Shown: positions 10,316 through 21,580, numbered from the stretch's first letter. The stretch: 64,000 nt of DNA from Cephalotus follicularis (GCA_001972305.1 BDDD01002387.1:1-64000), one strand, 5' to 3'. Made by a program: numbers and translations. The notes: generated by a model from the sequence alone, not told the origin.

Positions 10316-12130
10316 TCAAGAGGGATTTTGCATACCTAGCTCCCTTCGCAACGTGCAGAACCTCTCATTGTCCAAAGGCTTGGTAAAAATATCTGTAACT
10401 TGATTCAAAGTGTCAATATATTCAAGAAAAATATCTGCTTTTTCAACATGATCTCTAAGGAAGTGATGTCTAATTTCAATGTGTTTTGACTTAGAGTGTT
10501 GAACAGGATTCTTACTCAAATTGATTGCACTAGTATTATCACATTTTATGCACACATTGTCAATGCGAATGCCAAAATCACAAAGTTGTTGTTTTAACCA
10601 CAATGCTTGTGCACAACAACTTCCCGCCGCTACATATTTGGCTTCGGTGGTGGAAAGAGCAACACTATTTTGTTTCTTGGAAAACCATGACACTAAAGAG
10701 TTGCCAAGAAATTGGCAAGTGCCACTAGTGCTCTTTCTATCTAGTTTACACCCACCATAATCGGCATCAGAAAAAGCATGCAAGTTAAACAAGGAATCAT
10801 TTGAGTAAAACAAACCTAGTAAAGGAGTATATGCAAGATATCTAAATATACGCTTAACCGCAAGTAAGTGAGTTTCTTTAGGTGAAGATTGGAACCTAGC
10901 ACAAAGACACACACTAAACATAATATCCAGTCTACTAGCGGTAAGATAAAGGAGAGATCCTATCATGCTTCTATAGAGTTTTTGATCTACCTCTTTACCA
11001 TTTTCATCTTTGTCGAGTTTGGTAGTAGTGCTCATCGGAGTCTTGCAAGGCTTTGAGTTTTCCATTCCAAATCGTTTGAGTAGATCCTTTGTGTATTTGG
11101 ATTGGTTGATGAAGGTGGCTTCATTTCCTTGTGAGATTTGAAATACAAGGAAGTACTTGAGTTCACCCATCATACTCATCTCGAATTCACCTTGCATAAT
11201 GTTAGCAAACTCAACATAAAGAGAGTCATTAGTAGAACCGAAAATGATATCGTCAACATAGATTTGTACAATTAAAATGTCATTACGTTTGGTTTTTATA
11301 AAAAGAGTTTTGTCAACTAAACCTCTTTTAAAATCATTTTCCAAGAGAAATTTAGAAAGCCTTTCATACCAAGCTTTTGGTGCTTGCTTTAAACCATAAA
11401 GTGCTTTTGACAATTTAAAAACATGATCGGGAAAGTGTACGTTTTCAAAACCCGGAGGTTGTTCAACATAAACTTCTTCATTTATAACGCCATTTAAAAA
11501 TGCACTTTTGACAACGCCATTTAAAAATGCACTTTTGACATCCATTTGGTGCAATTTAAAACCTTTAAAACATGCAAAGGCCATTAGTAATCTAATAGCT
11601 TCTAACCTAGCTACGGGAGCAAAGGTCTCATCATAGTCAATGCCTTCTTCTTGACTATAAACTTGTGCAACTAATCTAGCTTTATTTCTAATAACCAACC
11701 CATTTTCATTCATTTTGTTACGAAAAACCCATTTTGTTCCAATGGTGGATTGATTTTTAGGCTTCGGAACTAAGGACCAAACATTACTTTTGTCAAATTG
11801 GTTTAATTCCTCTTGCATTGTCATAATCCAAAAATCATCTTTTAAAGCATCAAAAGTATTTTTGGGTTCGATATTTGAAATAAAAGCAACATTGTCACAA
11901 TACTCTCTAAGAGAGGAACGAGTTCTTACCCCTTCGGTAGGATTACCGATTACCTCGTTTTCCTTGGCATACTCTCTTTCTCTTCTTGCTACGGGCTCCT
12001 TGGTGACTTGAATTTGTTGGAGTTCTTCTTCATGTACATCTTCTTTTTCAATTTTGTCAACTTCAACATCATCTTTGGAGATGTCCAAGCCTTCCATTTG
12101 GTCCAAGATACCTACATCATCAACAACATC
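10316..12130 (-). CDS. Copia RT-RNase H of element A (open frame, non-autonomous)
   Basis: The open frame of 621 codons extends to 12181, but the first 17 or so codons are shifted integrase sequence. RT follows an acidic linker: [54 protein letters not shown] and the catalytic IYVDDIIFGST. RNase H then shows YRSMIGSLLYLTASR, SDADYGG, STTEAKYVAAGS and CDNTSA, ending with IFTKPLDNERF. Three oddities stand out. KSAFLNGV is tandemly duplicated (27 bp, near 11487-11540). The usual Gly of RLVAQG is Val. The usual TEAEY is TEAKY. It lies downstream of a truncated integrase and would be translated only as a polyprotein part, so it is a relic despite being open. Confidence 0.9.
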   Translation of the reverse strand, partial: DVVDDVGILDQMEGLDISKDDVEVDKIEKEDVHEEELQQIQVTKEPVARREREYAKENEVIGNPTEGVRTRSSLREYCDNVAFISNIEPKNTFDALKDDFWIMTMQEELNQFDKSNVWSLVPKPKNQSTIGTKWVFRNKMNENGLVIRNKARLVAQVYSQEEGIDYDETFAPVARLEAIRLLMAFACFKGFKLHQMDVKSAFLNGVVKSAFLNGVINEEVYVEQPPGFENVHFPDHVFKLSKALYGLKQAPKAWYERLSKFLLENDFKRGLVDKTLFIKTKRNDILIVQIYVDDIIFGSTNDSLYVEFANIMQGEFEMSMMGELKYFLVFQISQGNEATFINQSKYTKDLLKRFGMENSKPCKTPMSTTTKLDKDENGKEVDQKLYRSMIGSLLYLTASRLDIMFSVCLCARFQSSPKETHLLAVKRIFRYLAYTPLLGLFYSNDSLFNLHAFSDADYGGCKLDRKSTSGTCQFLGNSLVSWFSKKQNSVALSTTEAKYVAAGSCCAQALWLKQQLCDFGIRIDNVCIKCDNTSAINLSKNPVQHSKSKHIEIRHHFLRDHVEKADIFLEYIDTLNQVTDIFTKPLDNERFCTLRRELGMQNPS

Positions 12131-12395
12131 TCTCACAAAAATTTTCAAAACCAAGGTTTTCAAATTCTTTTCCGTGATCACTACGTATGCTTACAATAGA
12201 TAGACTCTTTTCATTTTGAATACGTCTACCGAATTTAATGAAGGAATCTAAAGCATCACTCTTTAAAGCTAAGAATATGACCCAAGTAAATCTAGAGTAA
12301 TCATCTACTATAACTAGGCCATATTGCTTACCACCAATGCTTAGAGTTCTAGTTGGTCCAAACAAGTCAATGTGCAATAGTTGTAAAATCCTGGT
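12120..12395 (-). pseudogene. Integrase core fragment of element A
   Basis: The minus strand reads MHIDLFGPTRTL, VIVDDYSRFTWV and SDHGKEFEN. These include the first two acidic residues of the DDE integrase core (the Asp of HIDLFGP and the Asp of SDHGKEF). The frame then leaves homology at FCE and hits stops. The third catalytic residue (the Glu of the VVERKNRTL-type motif visible in element B) and the C-terminal domain are gone, and the RT linker follows in another frame. The upstream end is cut by the solo LTR at 12396. Confidence 0.9.
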
Positions 12396-14169
12396 TGTAA
12401 CGACCCCGACCCGAGCTCACTAATAGCTCAAAGTGAACTCCGAGGATCGATTGCGTTACGTTGGGTGTGAAACGTTACATCCTTTGGTACTATTCTCTAA
12501 AAGTACACTACATCATAAACTCATGTCTTGCAACATCATACATAATCTTAAATTCAAACTTTACACATAATCATCTTATATAAAGATGTCATAACCATAT
12601 CGTTTGTCTACATTACACAGGATCATTCTTCTACATAAACATATAATACAGCGGAAAACTTTGTTCTTATTACATATCATAACATTTATGCAAACATCAT
12701 TGCATAGCCTTTCTTTCACAAAAACTCCTTCTTAAGAACTTCCTCTAAGCTCGTAATCTCCATTCATTCATTTCCTGAAAACATTTTATTTGAAAACAAC
12801 ATTGAAAGGAATGAGCTCAAAATAGCTCAGTAAGGTGTTTTTATAATAAACACATTTCATCATGATATTTTTCTAGTCAATACATATAACTAGAACATTT
12901 CGTAAAACATATCACTTTTCTAATTACAAACTCATAATTAGAACATTTCATAAACATAGAAGTCATAAAAACCTTAATGAACCCTTTACACCGCTTCATT
13001 GGGGCATTGTGCACTCCCCGACTACTATCCTTACATCACATGCATGTCCGTGATCATCTCGCTCCATTAACATTGTGCATCTCGCTCCATTCCCCTTGGA
13101 TCGCAATCCAAGGGCGGTTCATTCATCATTTACTTTGAGTGATAAGCTCAAAGCAATCATAAAAATCATTTCATAACATTTCTTTCACAATTCATAAATT
13201 TTTCTCTTCATTTGAGTAATTGACTCAAATAAGTTCATAAAAACAGTTTTGCATAGCTTTGTGAAAACTGATAATTCATATAGAAATAAGCCTTTTTAAT
13301 AAAAACTTAAAACATAAACATTAAACTAGACAGCTTTAAGAATTCAGAAAACTCAAGATCATAAAAATTGGTTGAGAATCGAATCCGTTATGAATTTTTG
13401 AAAGTGGCTGGTTCCATAAGAAAATAGGGCATGAGCAGTAAAATTAATCATTGATTCTCATCAAGAATCTGACATAATTTCGAGATACATAAAAGATAAC
13501 AGTTAAAGAGCACATCTTGAGGTTTTCAAAATATTCAACCATTTAATTTTTCATCAAGAAACGAGCAAGATATGATTTAAAGAAGTTACTGCATAATCCA
13601 GGGATAAAACAGTACCCAAACAGCAATTTAAAACATTGATTTTCATCAAGAAATCGATAGAATCTTGAAACATGAAAAGCATAACATTTAAAGAGGACAT
13701 CCTAAAGTTTCTAGAACATCCAACCAGTCAAAAATTCATCAAGAATTGATCAAGATATCAATAGAACAATCTGCTGTAAAATTTGAAAGCAAAACAGGGG
13801 ATGCTTTGTAGAAAATGGCTATAGAATTTCCTTACTTTGCTTTAGAATTTCTTTCTCTTTTGTTCTCCACGAATTCTCCACTTCACTCTCAGCAGGAGTA
13901 CTTTCCTTCTCAGCCAAAATGACTGAGTTCAACCCCCTTTGCCATTAAATAGAAGGATTACTTGGGATGCAAGATTTCCCCCCTTCTCACATGACTCAAT
14001 ACCCTCTCTTGGCAGCCCATGTGATCAAATTTCAACCAATCCAAGTGTTTACACCTGTTAGATCACCTGATAGCATCTCATATCATCCTCCCCTGGCCTG
14101 CCACATGTCCAAAATTAAAGATTTTTATGCACAAAATGCCAAAAACTCGGATATTGCATTTTGTCTGTA

Positions 14170-14445
14170 GCTCAAAGCGTCGACGTTTTCTTCTTAAGCG
14201 TCGCCGGTCACGGGCTTGACCTGAGTTTTTCACTTATATCCCGACTAAAGCACTGACGCTTTCTTACAAAACATCGCCGCTTTAAGTCTTCGTCCAGGTC
14301 AACTGACATACTTGACTTCAACGCGTCGATGTTTAAAATTAGAGCGTCCTCCGTTGCCCAAAGCGTCGACTCTTTCAATAAAACCGTCGGCGCTTTAGAC
14401 ATTTTTGTCAACTCTTAGCCTTTTAGATCGACGCTTTCAACATGA
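14170..14445. repeat. Palindrome array in Gypsy solo LTR
   Basis: About eight copies of AAGCGTCGACG(T/C)TT-like words occur, including AAAGCGTCGACGTTTTC and AAAGCGTCGACTCTTTC. The same variant is used by the unrelated Copia element B. On the minus strand the array lies upstream of the TATA-like box. Confidence 0.85.
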
Positions 14446-14486
14446 AATTCATCCAAAACAAATAGCCAATCTAAATTTTCTTCTGG

Positions 14487-14577
14487 GGGCGCTGCCCCCT
14501 GAACCCCTGCCCGCTGACCGAGCAGCGGGACCCCCCGTCCGCTCACCGGGGAGCGGAACCCCCCGAACCCCCCAAGC
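14487..14577. other. GC-rich island of the Gypsy solo LTR
   Basis: This strongly GC-rich segment starts with the palindrome-like GGGGGCGCTGCCCCC and continues with a hairpin-prone GCTCACCGGGGAGCGG. The same island appears at 43018-43107 in the related solo LTR. It stands out sharply from the AT-rich surroundings. Confidence 0.85.
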
Positions 14578-14677
14578 GTAGGGTCATACTACGAGTCCCT
14601 TGAACTATCTGGCAATTTACACAATGGAAATAATTTTCGATAATTAAATATCTTTAATGGAAATTTGGGTCATTACA

Positions 14678-15285
14678 CTAGTAGTTGAAACAATATTTTT
14701 GGCTTTAAAAGAAGTTCTAGTTTGTTTCCCTTGTGCACAACCATCACAAAGTTTGTCATTTTCAAATTTCATTTTAGGCAAGCCAATGACTAAATCTTTT
14801 CTAGAAAGTTTAGCAAGAATATCCATGCTAGCATGGCCCAACCGTCTATGCCAAAGCCATTTATCATTTGTATTAGCATTGAAACAAACATTTTTGGAAA
14901 ACATTTCTTTTAAATACACAACATACACATTCCCTTGTCTATGACCAACAAACTTTATATCATTAGTGCTAGTATCAATAATGTGACAAAGTGAGAATTC
15001 AAAATTAACTTTATATCCTTTATCACATAATTGACTAACACTAAGCAAATTATGCTTGAGCCCTACAACATAAGAAACATTTTCGATTAAGATATTGAAT
15101 TCGTTACCTATCAAGCCAATGCCAACAATCTTGGCTTTGTTGTTATCTCCAAAGGTGACCTTTCCTCCATCAACTTCTTTAAGATCAAAGAAGAGGCTTT
15201 TGTCACCGGTCATGTGCTTTGAGCAACCGCTATCCACGTACCAAGGTTCTTCCTCCTTGTGATTTGCTCGCAAACATCTTTCCAC
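14678..15285 (-). pseudogene. Protease and GAG-pre-integrase of element A
   Basis: The minus strand reads PWYVDSGCSKHMTGDKSLF, the retropepsin active site (DSG) of Copia elements. HNLLSVSQLCDKGY and the pre-integrase WLWHRRLGHASMDILAKL follow, then a zinc-binding segment (CDGCAQGKQTRTSF) and KNIVSTT, where the solo LTR interrupts the frame. The first codons overlap the previous frame and mark a frameshift near 15250-15285. Confidence 0.9.
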
Positions 15286-15904
15286 CTACAAAGGTGTTAA
15301 ATAATTTTGATCTTAGTACCCATTGTTTATTGGGTCCATTAATGTTACCTTTTTGTTTTATTGTTCCTTTAGGAACCCAAATTTGTCTAAATGTGATAGT
15401 ATTGTGATTTGGAGAACGTCTAGTGTGTGAATGAAAATGAGCAATCTTTTTAAAGAATTTATCAACAACATGTCCTACCTTATGACAATATGTGCAATGA
15501 GGTCTTGTTTTAGTGTTCTTTAATTTTGCCTTAACCTCTAAAGGAGTATAACCTTCTAGTGTGAATTTGCTAAAGGACTTCTCTAGGTTCACATTTTTCT
15601 TTTTAAGGGATTCTACTTCCTTTTCTAGATTTACATTGTCACAAGAAGTAGTCTTAACTACACAATCAACCTTTTTAGCAAGTTCATGTTCCAAGATACC
15701 AATATCGTTTTTCAAATGCTCATTTTCAATAACTAGCAAGTCCTTTTCTTTTTCAATACTAGCCATATTTTTCTTAAGTGATGAGTATTGAGAGCATTTC
15801 TTTTTAAATTCTACAAGCAATTCATCAAAAGCAAATTGTAATTCACCAAAGGTATAGGAATCATCTACCTCATTATCGCTTTCCTCGTTGTCACTCGATG
15901 CCAT
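15230..15904 (-). pseudogene. Gag C-terminal part of element A (coiled coil, second knuckle)
   Basis: The product starts at ASSDNEESDNEVDDSYTFG and has a long coiled coil (ENEHLKNDIGILEHELAKKV, then LEKEVESLKKKNVNLEK). A second zinc knuckle, CTYCHKVGHVVDKF, has lost its fourth ligand (Phe in place of Cys). RQIWVPKGTIKQKG follows, typical of SIRE gag just before protease. It is joined to the upstream gag by a frameshift between 15904 and 16012 and to protease by another. Confidence 0.85.
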
Positions 15905-16011
15905 GAAGCAAAGGTTGGAAACTTGTTCGGTGACTTCATCATCGGAAGATTCGTATCACTTAAGTGCCATGCTTTGAGAGCTTTCTTCTTGAAGAGCTTC
16001 TTCTTCTTCAA

Positions 16012-16953
16012 TTAAGGACAATCCACCTTGATGTGTCCCGATTTATTGCACTCAAAGCAAGTAGGAGGATCCAACTTGCTTCCTTCTCCATTGTTGGGAT
16101 TTTTCTTTTGAAAACGTCTAGCTTTATTCATCTTTGCGAATTTTGTGAATCGTTTCGCAAAGAGAACGTAGTCTTCTTCTTCTAACTCCTCATCACTCGA
16201 GATTTCTTCTTTGTGAGTGCTTTTGAGGGCAATGTCCTTCCTCCTTTCTTGTTGAGTCTTTTTCTCCACAAGGTTGGCGGATTTGTTGTTTAATTTCACC
16301 TCATGAGTCATGAGGGAGCCAAGTAGTTCTTCGATCTCCATGACCTTTAGGTCCTTCGACTCTTCAATTGCCGTGACCTTTGGTTCCCACTCATCATTAA
16401 GGCACCCGAGCAATTTCCTAACGAGTTCATATTTGCCAAAAACCTTGCCAAGGCCAAGAAGAGCATTAGTGATATCAAGCAAACAATTATATAAATTTTT
16501 CATGGATTCGTTTGGTTGCATTTTAAATAATTCATAGTCTCTATTCAACAAAGCAAGTTTGGCATTTTTAACTTGCTCGGTACCTTCATGGGTAAGGATG
16601 AGCAATTTCGACACATCATGTGCGGAGGTGCATCTCCTAACAAGATTATATTCGGCCTTATCTAAAGATACAAGCAAAATATTTAGGGCCTTGTTATCTA
16701 TGGTCAATTTTTTAAAATCATCATCATCCCATTCGTCTTCCGTTTTAGCAACGCATTCATTCTTATCATTTATTTTCATGGGAATGTGAGGACCATTTTT
16801 GACACTAACCCAATTCTTGAAGTCTCTAGACTTAAGGTAAATCTCCATACAACTTTTCCAATAGGGAAAATCATCACCACTAAAAAATGGTACCATAAAT
16901 TCAGAGACATCGTCATGGTTTCTAGTTTGGTTATTTATGCTAGTGGATGCCAT
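16012..16953 (-). pseudogene. Gag of element A
   Basis: The start MASTSINNQTRNHDD at 16953 lies about 45 bp inside the primer binding site. The Copia gag N-terminus (VPFFSGDDFPYWKSCMEIYL), the UBN2-type core (NALNILL-like KALNILLVSLD, MKNLYNCLLDITNALLGLGK, VTAIEESKDLKVMEIEELLG) and the zinc knuckle CFECNKSGHIKVDC are present. The frame ends at DCP followed by TAA, where homologues have AAA, so this is a nonsense mutation. Capsid-like assembly is the family role. Confidence 0.88.
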
Positions 16954-16997
16954 GATCTTTGACTAAAGATGTTAATCTTCAAAAAATGAGCACACAC

Positions 16998-17009
16998 GCT
17001 CTGATACCA
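16998..17009 (-). promoter_or_regulatory. Primer binding site of element A (tRNA-iMet)
   Basis: The minus strand reads TGGTATCAGAGC two bases inside the 5' LTR. It is complementary to the 3' end of plant initiator tRNA-Met. Confidence 0.95.
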
Positions 17010-17011
17010 AT

Positions 17012-18239
17012 TGTAGGAAGTTTAGAGGGGGGGTGAATAGACTTATAAAAATAAACTAGCAAATATCCTAGAAACAAAATAAACACAATCAATCAAAAAT
17101 GGAAATTAAAGAGTGTAGGGTTGAGAGAGTTGTAAACAAATATATAGTGGTTCGGTAAACCGCCTACGTCCACTCCCCAAGGCCTCCCCTTGAGTGTTTC
17201 ACTAGTTTGCCCCAATCCGGGGTTGAAGTTCCAACCGAGCTTCAACAACTTTCGCTTCAACCAAGCGAGTACAAGATAGCTCCCTCCGAGCTATACAAGA
17301 GACAACCTCTCTTGTTTACAAGTAAATTGAAAGTGTTTTAATGATTCACAAATTCTCAATGAATTTGTTTACAATTTAGCTCAAATCTAACAAAGCTTCA
17401 AGTGATTGAGAATGTAAAAACGGAAGGCTTTGTAATGTGTGAAATTGCTTCAATATAATCTCTTTTGGTGTTGAGAGTGTTTAGAATGATGCTTGAGTTG
17501 CCTTGAATAATTATCCAACTTGATTACTTTAAGAGTTTTGAAGAATGCTCCACTTTGGCTTATAAACATATGCTCCAACGGATCTATTTTTGAATGTCTA
17601 GCACAATCCAGTCGGCTGGATTTCCTGGGCAGTCAACTAGAGTTGATGGCGTGTTTTTCAAATATAGCCGTTGGTGAAGGCAGTCGGCTGCTTCCTCTGG
17701 ACAGTCGGCTGTTTCTCCTGGGCAGTCGGTTGGTGCTCTGTTCCAGTCAGCTGCTTGAGATGGATTGGACTTCCAAAAAGCTACTGCCTCATTTTGACAC
17801 ACTTGACAGTCGGCTGGAGATGTTGACAGTTGACTGGTGACCCTTGACAGTCGACTGGTTAAGGTGGTATGGAGTTCAAAAACCTACTGCCTCATTTTGA
17901 CACACTTGACAGTCGACTAGACCCCCTTGGCAGTCGGCTACTCCCCTGATGCAGTCGGCTGGTGTGGAGTGTACCTGCAGTTGCTGGGATTCCTTCAAGA
18001 ACCAGTCGGCTGTTTAATCCAAACAGTCGGCTGCTCAACCAAGACAGTCGGCTGCCCAACCTGGGCAGTCGGCTGTTTTTGCCTGTATCTGCAGAAATAG
18101 CCTTTGCACAACTTTGGACATTAAATCAAGTGAGTATATGAATTGATGGTTCAGATAATTATGCATACAGGTATTACATATTTGTCAATCATCGAAATAA
18201 CACATGTCAAGACAATTAACGGGGTGGCAAGGGCCAACA
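17012..18239 (-). repeat. 5' LTR of element A (1228 bp)
   Basis: It is nearly identical to 6952-8221 apart from scattered substitutions and two 21-bp deletions that each remove one palindrome plus one spacer (near 17855 and 17930). The TATA-like box is at about 17558-17568 (minus strand). Confidence 0.97.
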
Positions 18240-18463
18240 ACTTAAAACACCAATTGATTTAACCATTAATCATAAACATCTATTAAACATAAAATGAACT
18301 TTTAACAAAGAGTTTTGAAAGTTAGATCAAAATACAAATGCAAGCATAAAATACAAGGATTAACGCAACAAGATTAATGATGAATGATGTACAATACAAA
18401 TGATCAATCATCCATCCTATCATCCTCATCATCTCCATCTCCAACATCCTCAATGTCGGTGTC

Positions 18464-19618
18464 TCATCGTTCTTCTTGATTCTCTTCTTCATTTGTTGCA
18501 TCTTCTTGGCTAGATGGAGGTATTATATCCTCATCTCCAATAAGTCCTCTCTCAATAAGCTTCCTTTCTAGCCTTCTATGTCTTCTCTCAATACCTCGAA
18601 TAGCTCGTATAATCTCCTTAAAAGAACTATGAGTAAGAGTAGGAGTAGGACTATGCTCAAATTCTGGAGCTATCTCTTCTTGGCCTTGTACTTCTTCTCC
18701 TTCTTCTCCCTCTTCTTCTTCATCGCTTATTCTATTCTTTGGGGATCCATGTCCCAAGCCGCTTATGCTTCTTGAACCCCATCCTACCAAGGGTTCCCAT
18801 TCCCAACTTATCTACATTTTGAAGTGTATGGTGCACTTCCCCATCTAGATCAATATCATAATGCATAAGAATCTTAGTAATAATGTTTCTATAGGGAAGC
18901 CTTGCATTTTTCCTAGATTGTATGGGTTTCATATGCCTCATGATGAGTATCGGTATGGATATCCTCCTAGCCGTGATAATATGAAACATAGTGACTGCCC
19001 CCATGTGAGTGATTTCATCAAATCCACTGGCTTTCGGTAGAATATGGTGGCAACAGCTCTATGCAAAAAACGATAATCCAACCTAAGATTCCGAGAATAC
19101 ATTTTCTCAACCACTTGTGCATTTTCTCCAAATAGTAAATGCACACATTCTTCTATACTAAAACCCTCATCTACAACCCAACCTCTATGTGACCACCCAT
19201 GGGTCCCATCATTTGGAATGTTCAGAATAGATGCTAGTGTAGAGGAACTCATGTTAATATCTTTATTTTTCACCCTAGTGAACAATCCAAAGGCACTATC
19301 ACTAAGAATATTTGCATAAATTTCTTTTATTAAATCCGGGTAATGTGGGAGATTGATAGTAAATAAAGGTCCTAAATCAAGTACATTCAACCATTCCACT
19401 ATAGGAAAACCTTCCCCTAAGCAAAAATCAAAATCTAGAGTTTTACCAACAAGGATTTTTCTCTCAAAATAAGCTTGGGATATCTTATACCTTGTTGTGC
19501 AACTTCTTGGTGACCTACTTCCCTATCAGCCCAAGCAGCCATTGCTCTCTTAGTCCCTGTACCCATTCCTTTTGAGCTTACTCCTTCTACAGCATTTGGG
19601 TGTTATGTTCTTGCCATA
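18464..19618 (-). pseudogene. ORF3 of element B: Transposase_32-like, frameshifted
   Basis: It can be followed from about 19618 (MART, stop, then GMGTGTKRAMAAWADREVG) through VEWLNVLDLGPLFTINLPHY, PDLIKEIYANIL, SILNIPNDGTHGW, LRLDYRFLHRAVATIF and SIPILIMRHMKPIQ to an acidic and arginine-rich tail ending EENQEER. There are at least three frameshifts or stops. It is more similar in layout to ORF3 of D than to that of A and E. B UTR fills 18240-18463. Confidence 0.75.
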
Positions 19619-19789
19619 TTTGTAGAGAATATTGAGTGTAGAAGATGATTTGATGTAAAGGATGATATGAGACGATGTTTATGAGACGTTTGAAAGAGGT
19701 TTTTCGGCTCAAAATCGCCAGAGAAAGTTTTTAGAATTTTAGGGTTCTTAAAAAATAAACTTTTTAGAATTTTAGGGTTCTTAAAATAT

Positions 19790-19930
19790 GAAACTGGCGA
19801 CGCTTTAACCTGATTATCGCGTCCTAAGCGTCGATGCTTTTAACTAAGCGGCGTCGCTTAGTGTAAAAGAAACCCTAAAAATGCAGTGTTAATTGTTGAT
19901 GCTTATTGATTAAGCGTCAGTGCTTAATCC
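19790..19930 (-). promoter_or_regulatory. Palindrome array upstream of B ORF3
   Basis: Four or five words of the B LTR type occur (GGCGACGCTTTAA, AAGCGTCGATGCTTTT, AAGCGGCGTCGCTTAG, TTAAGCGTCAGTGCTTAA). They sit about 170-310 bp upstream of the ORF3 start. A duplicated AT-rich leader follows ('tagaattttagggttcttaa' twice). 19931-20094 is an AT-rich spacer. Confidence 0.6.
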
Positions 19931-20094
19931 TGTTTTCAGCAATATTTTCAAAATCCATTTTCAAAGTTTACAAAAAATGATACACATAATCGTAAATGAT
20001 ACATGAATAATCACATTATCATTTAAATATCAAAATATCAAACAAACACAAATAATCACATAATCACACAAAATCATTCATTCAATATCACATA

Positions 20095-21580
20095 AACCTG
20101 ATTTCATTCTAAATTTAGAAAAAGTTTGTTCATCAAGGGGTTTAGTGAAAATGTCCGCAATTGGATCTTGTGTCGGTACAAAAATCAAAGCAACATCTCC
20201 TTTTTCTATGTGATCTTTTATGAAATGATATCTTATATCTATATGTTTGTTCTTGAATGGTGTACAGGATTTTTACCTAAACATATAGTGCTACTGTTAT
20301 CACATTTTATAGGCATATTATTAAAGTTAAAACCATAATCTAAAAGTTGTTATTTCATTCAAATAACTTGTGCATAACAACTTCCAGCCGCAATATACTC
20401 GGCTTTGGTATTAGAAAGTGCTACCGAATTCTGTTTCTTACTAAACCAAAATATGAGCATATTGCCTAAAAATTGGCAAGTTCCACTAGTGCTTTTAAGA
20501 TCTACCTTATATCCACCAAAATCGGCATCCGAGTATGTATGTAAATCAAATGTTGATTCTTGGGGATACCAAAGACCAGAAGTATGTGTATATGCTAAAT
20601 ACTTAAAAATTCGTTTTACAGCATGTAAATGAGATTCTTTTGGACATGCTTGAAAACGAGCACATAAACATACGTTGAATAAAATGTCAGGTCTACTAGC
20701 AGTAAGATAAAGTAATGAGCCAATCATACTTCTATAAAGTTTTTGGTCAACGATTTTACCTTACTCATCCATGTCTAACCTTGTAGTTTTGCTCATAGGA
20801 GTTTTGCTTTTCATTACATTTTTCATGACGTATTTGGATTGGTTGATGAAAATGTCATCCTTTAGTTGTTTAATTTGAAGTCCAAGAAAGAAGTTGAGTT
20901 GTCCCAGCATGCTCATTTCAAACTCATCTTGCATAATCTTAGTAAAATCCTTACACAAATTTTCATTAGTAGAACCAAAAACAATATCATCAACATATAT
21001 TTGCACTATAAGTATGTCTTCATTAAGTGATTTTGTAAAAAGTGTAATGTCAATAGATCCTGTTTTAAAATCATTATCAAGTAGAAAACCACTCAATTTT
21101 TCATGCAAAGTTCTAGGAGCTTCTTTTAATCATTATAAAGCTTTTGTAAGTTTAAAAACAAGGTTTGGAAAATGTGGATCTTCAAAACCGGGAGGTTGTT
21201 CCACATACACTTCCTCTTTATTAATCCATTTAAAAACACACTTTTAAAATCCATTTGAAAGAGTGTAAAATCTTTAAATGATGCATATGTAAGCAAAATA
21301 CAAATAGATTCTAATCTAGCTACAGGTGCATACGATTCATCAAAATCAATTCCCTCTTCTTGGGAATATCCCTTAGCTACTAACCTAGCTTTGTTTCTAA
21401 CAATTATTCCTTAATCATCCATTTTCTTATGAAACACCCATTTAGTACCAGTTATGTTATGATCATTAGGTCTAGGTACTAATTTCCAAACCTTATTGCG
21501 TTCAAATTAATTTAATTCATCTTGCATGGCAATAATCCAATTTTCATCTTTTTCGGCCTCTTTTATATTTTTTGACTCTA
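20095..21580 (-). pseudogene. Copia RT-RNase H of element B
   Basis: The minus-strand RT reads GTKWVFHKKMDD, then a stop, [19 protein letters not shown] and the catalytic IYVDDIVFGSTNEN. RNase H has YRSMIGSLLYLTASRPDI, SDADFGG, SNTKAEYIAAGS and IKCDNSS, ending at IADIFTKPLDEQTF. Several stops and a lost Leu-Lys-Arg stretch (QSKYVMKNVMKSKTPMS) break the frame. The first Glu of the TEAEY motif is Lys. Confidence 0.88.

Larger units (their letters stand above)
12396..14677 (-). mobile_element. Gypsy solo LTR (2282 bp) inside A integrase
   Basis: It starts TGTAACGACCCCGACCC and ends GGGTCATTACA, with flanks CTGGT (12391-12395) and CTAGT (14678-14682), a target duplication with one mismatch. The same family is seen at 40320-43207. 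The minus orientation is inferred from a TATA-like ATTTAATGG read on the minus strand near 13950 and from shared 5' termini of the type TGTAATGACCC(A/G)AATTTCC. It contains no coding sequence. It has a GC-rich island (14487-14577) and a palindrome array. A 203-bp ORF at 13967-14170 is not supported. Confidence 0.92.
6952..18239 (-). mobile_element. Element A: Copia (SIRE-like) with ORF3, inserted in B
   Basis: The LTRs start TGTAGGAAG and end GGGCCAACA. A perfect target duplication ACTTA flanks the element (6947-6951 and 18240-18244). On the minus strand the order is 5' LTR, primer binding site, gag, protease and pre-integrase, integrase fragment (split by a solo LTR), RT-RNase H, ORF3, polypurine tract, 3' LTR. 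The integrase is truncated and gag and ORF3 have nonsense mutations, so the element is dead. RT-RNase H is the longest open frame in the window. Confidence 0.97.

Noticed and set aside
10521..10760. Plus-strand ORFs opposite the RT-RNase H genes (also 14657, 15561, 16310, 20405, 22976, 23609)
   Set aside because: They are shadows of strongly supported minus-strand Copia frames.
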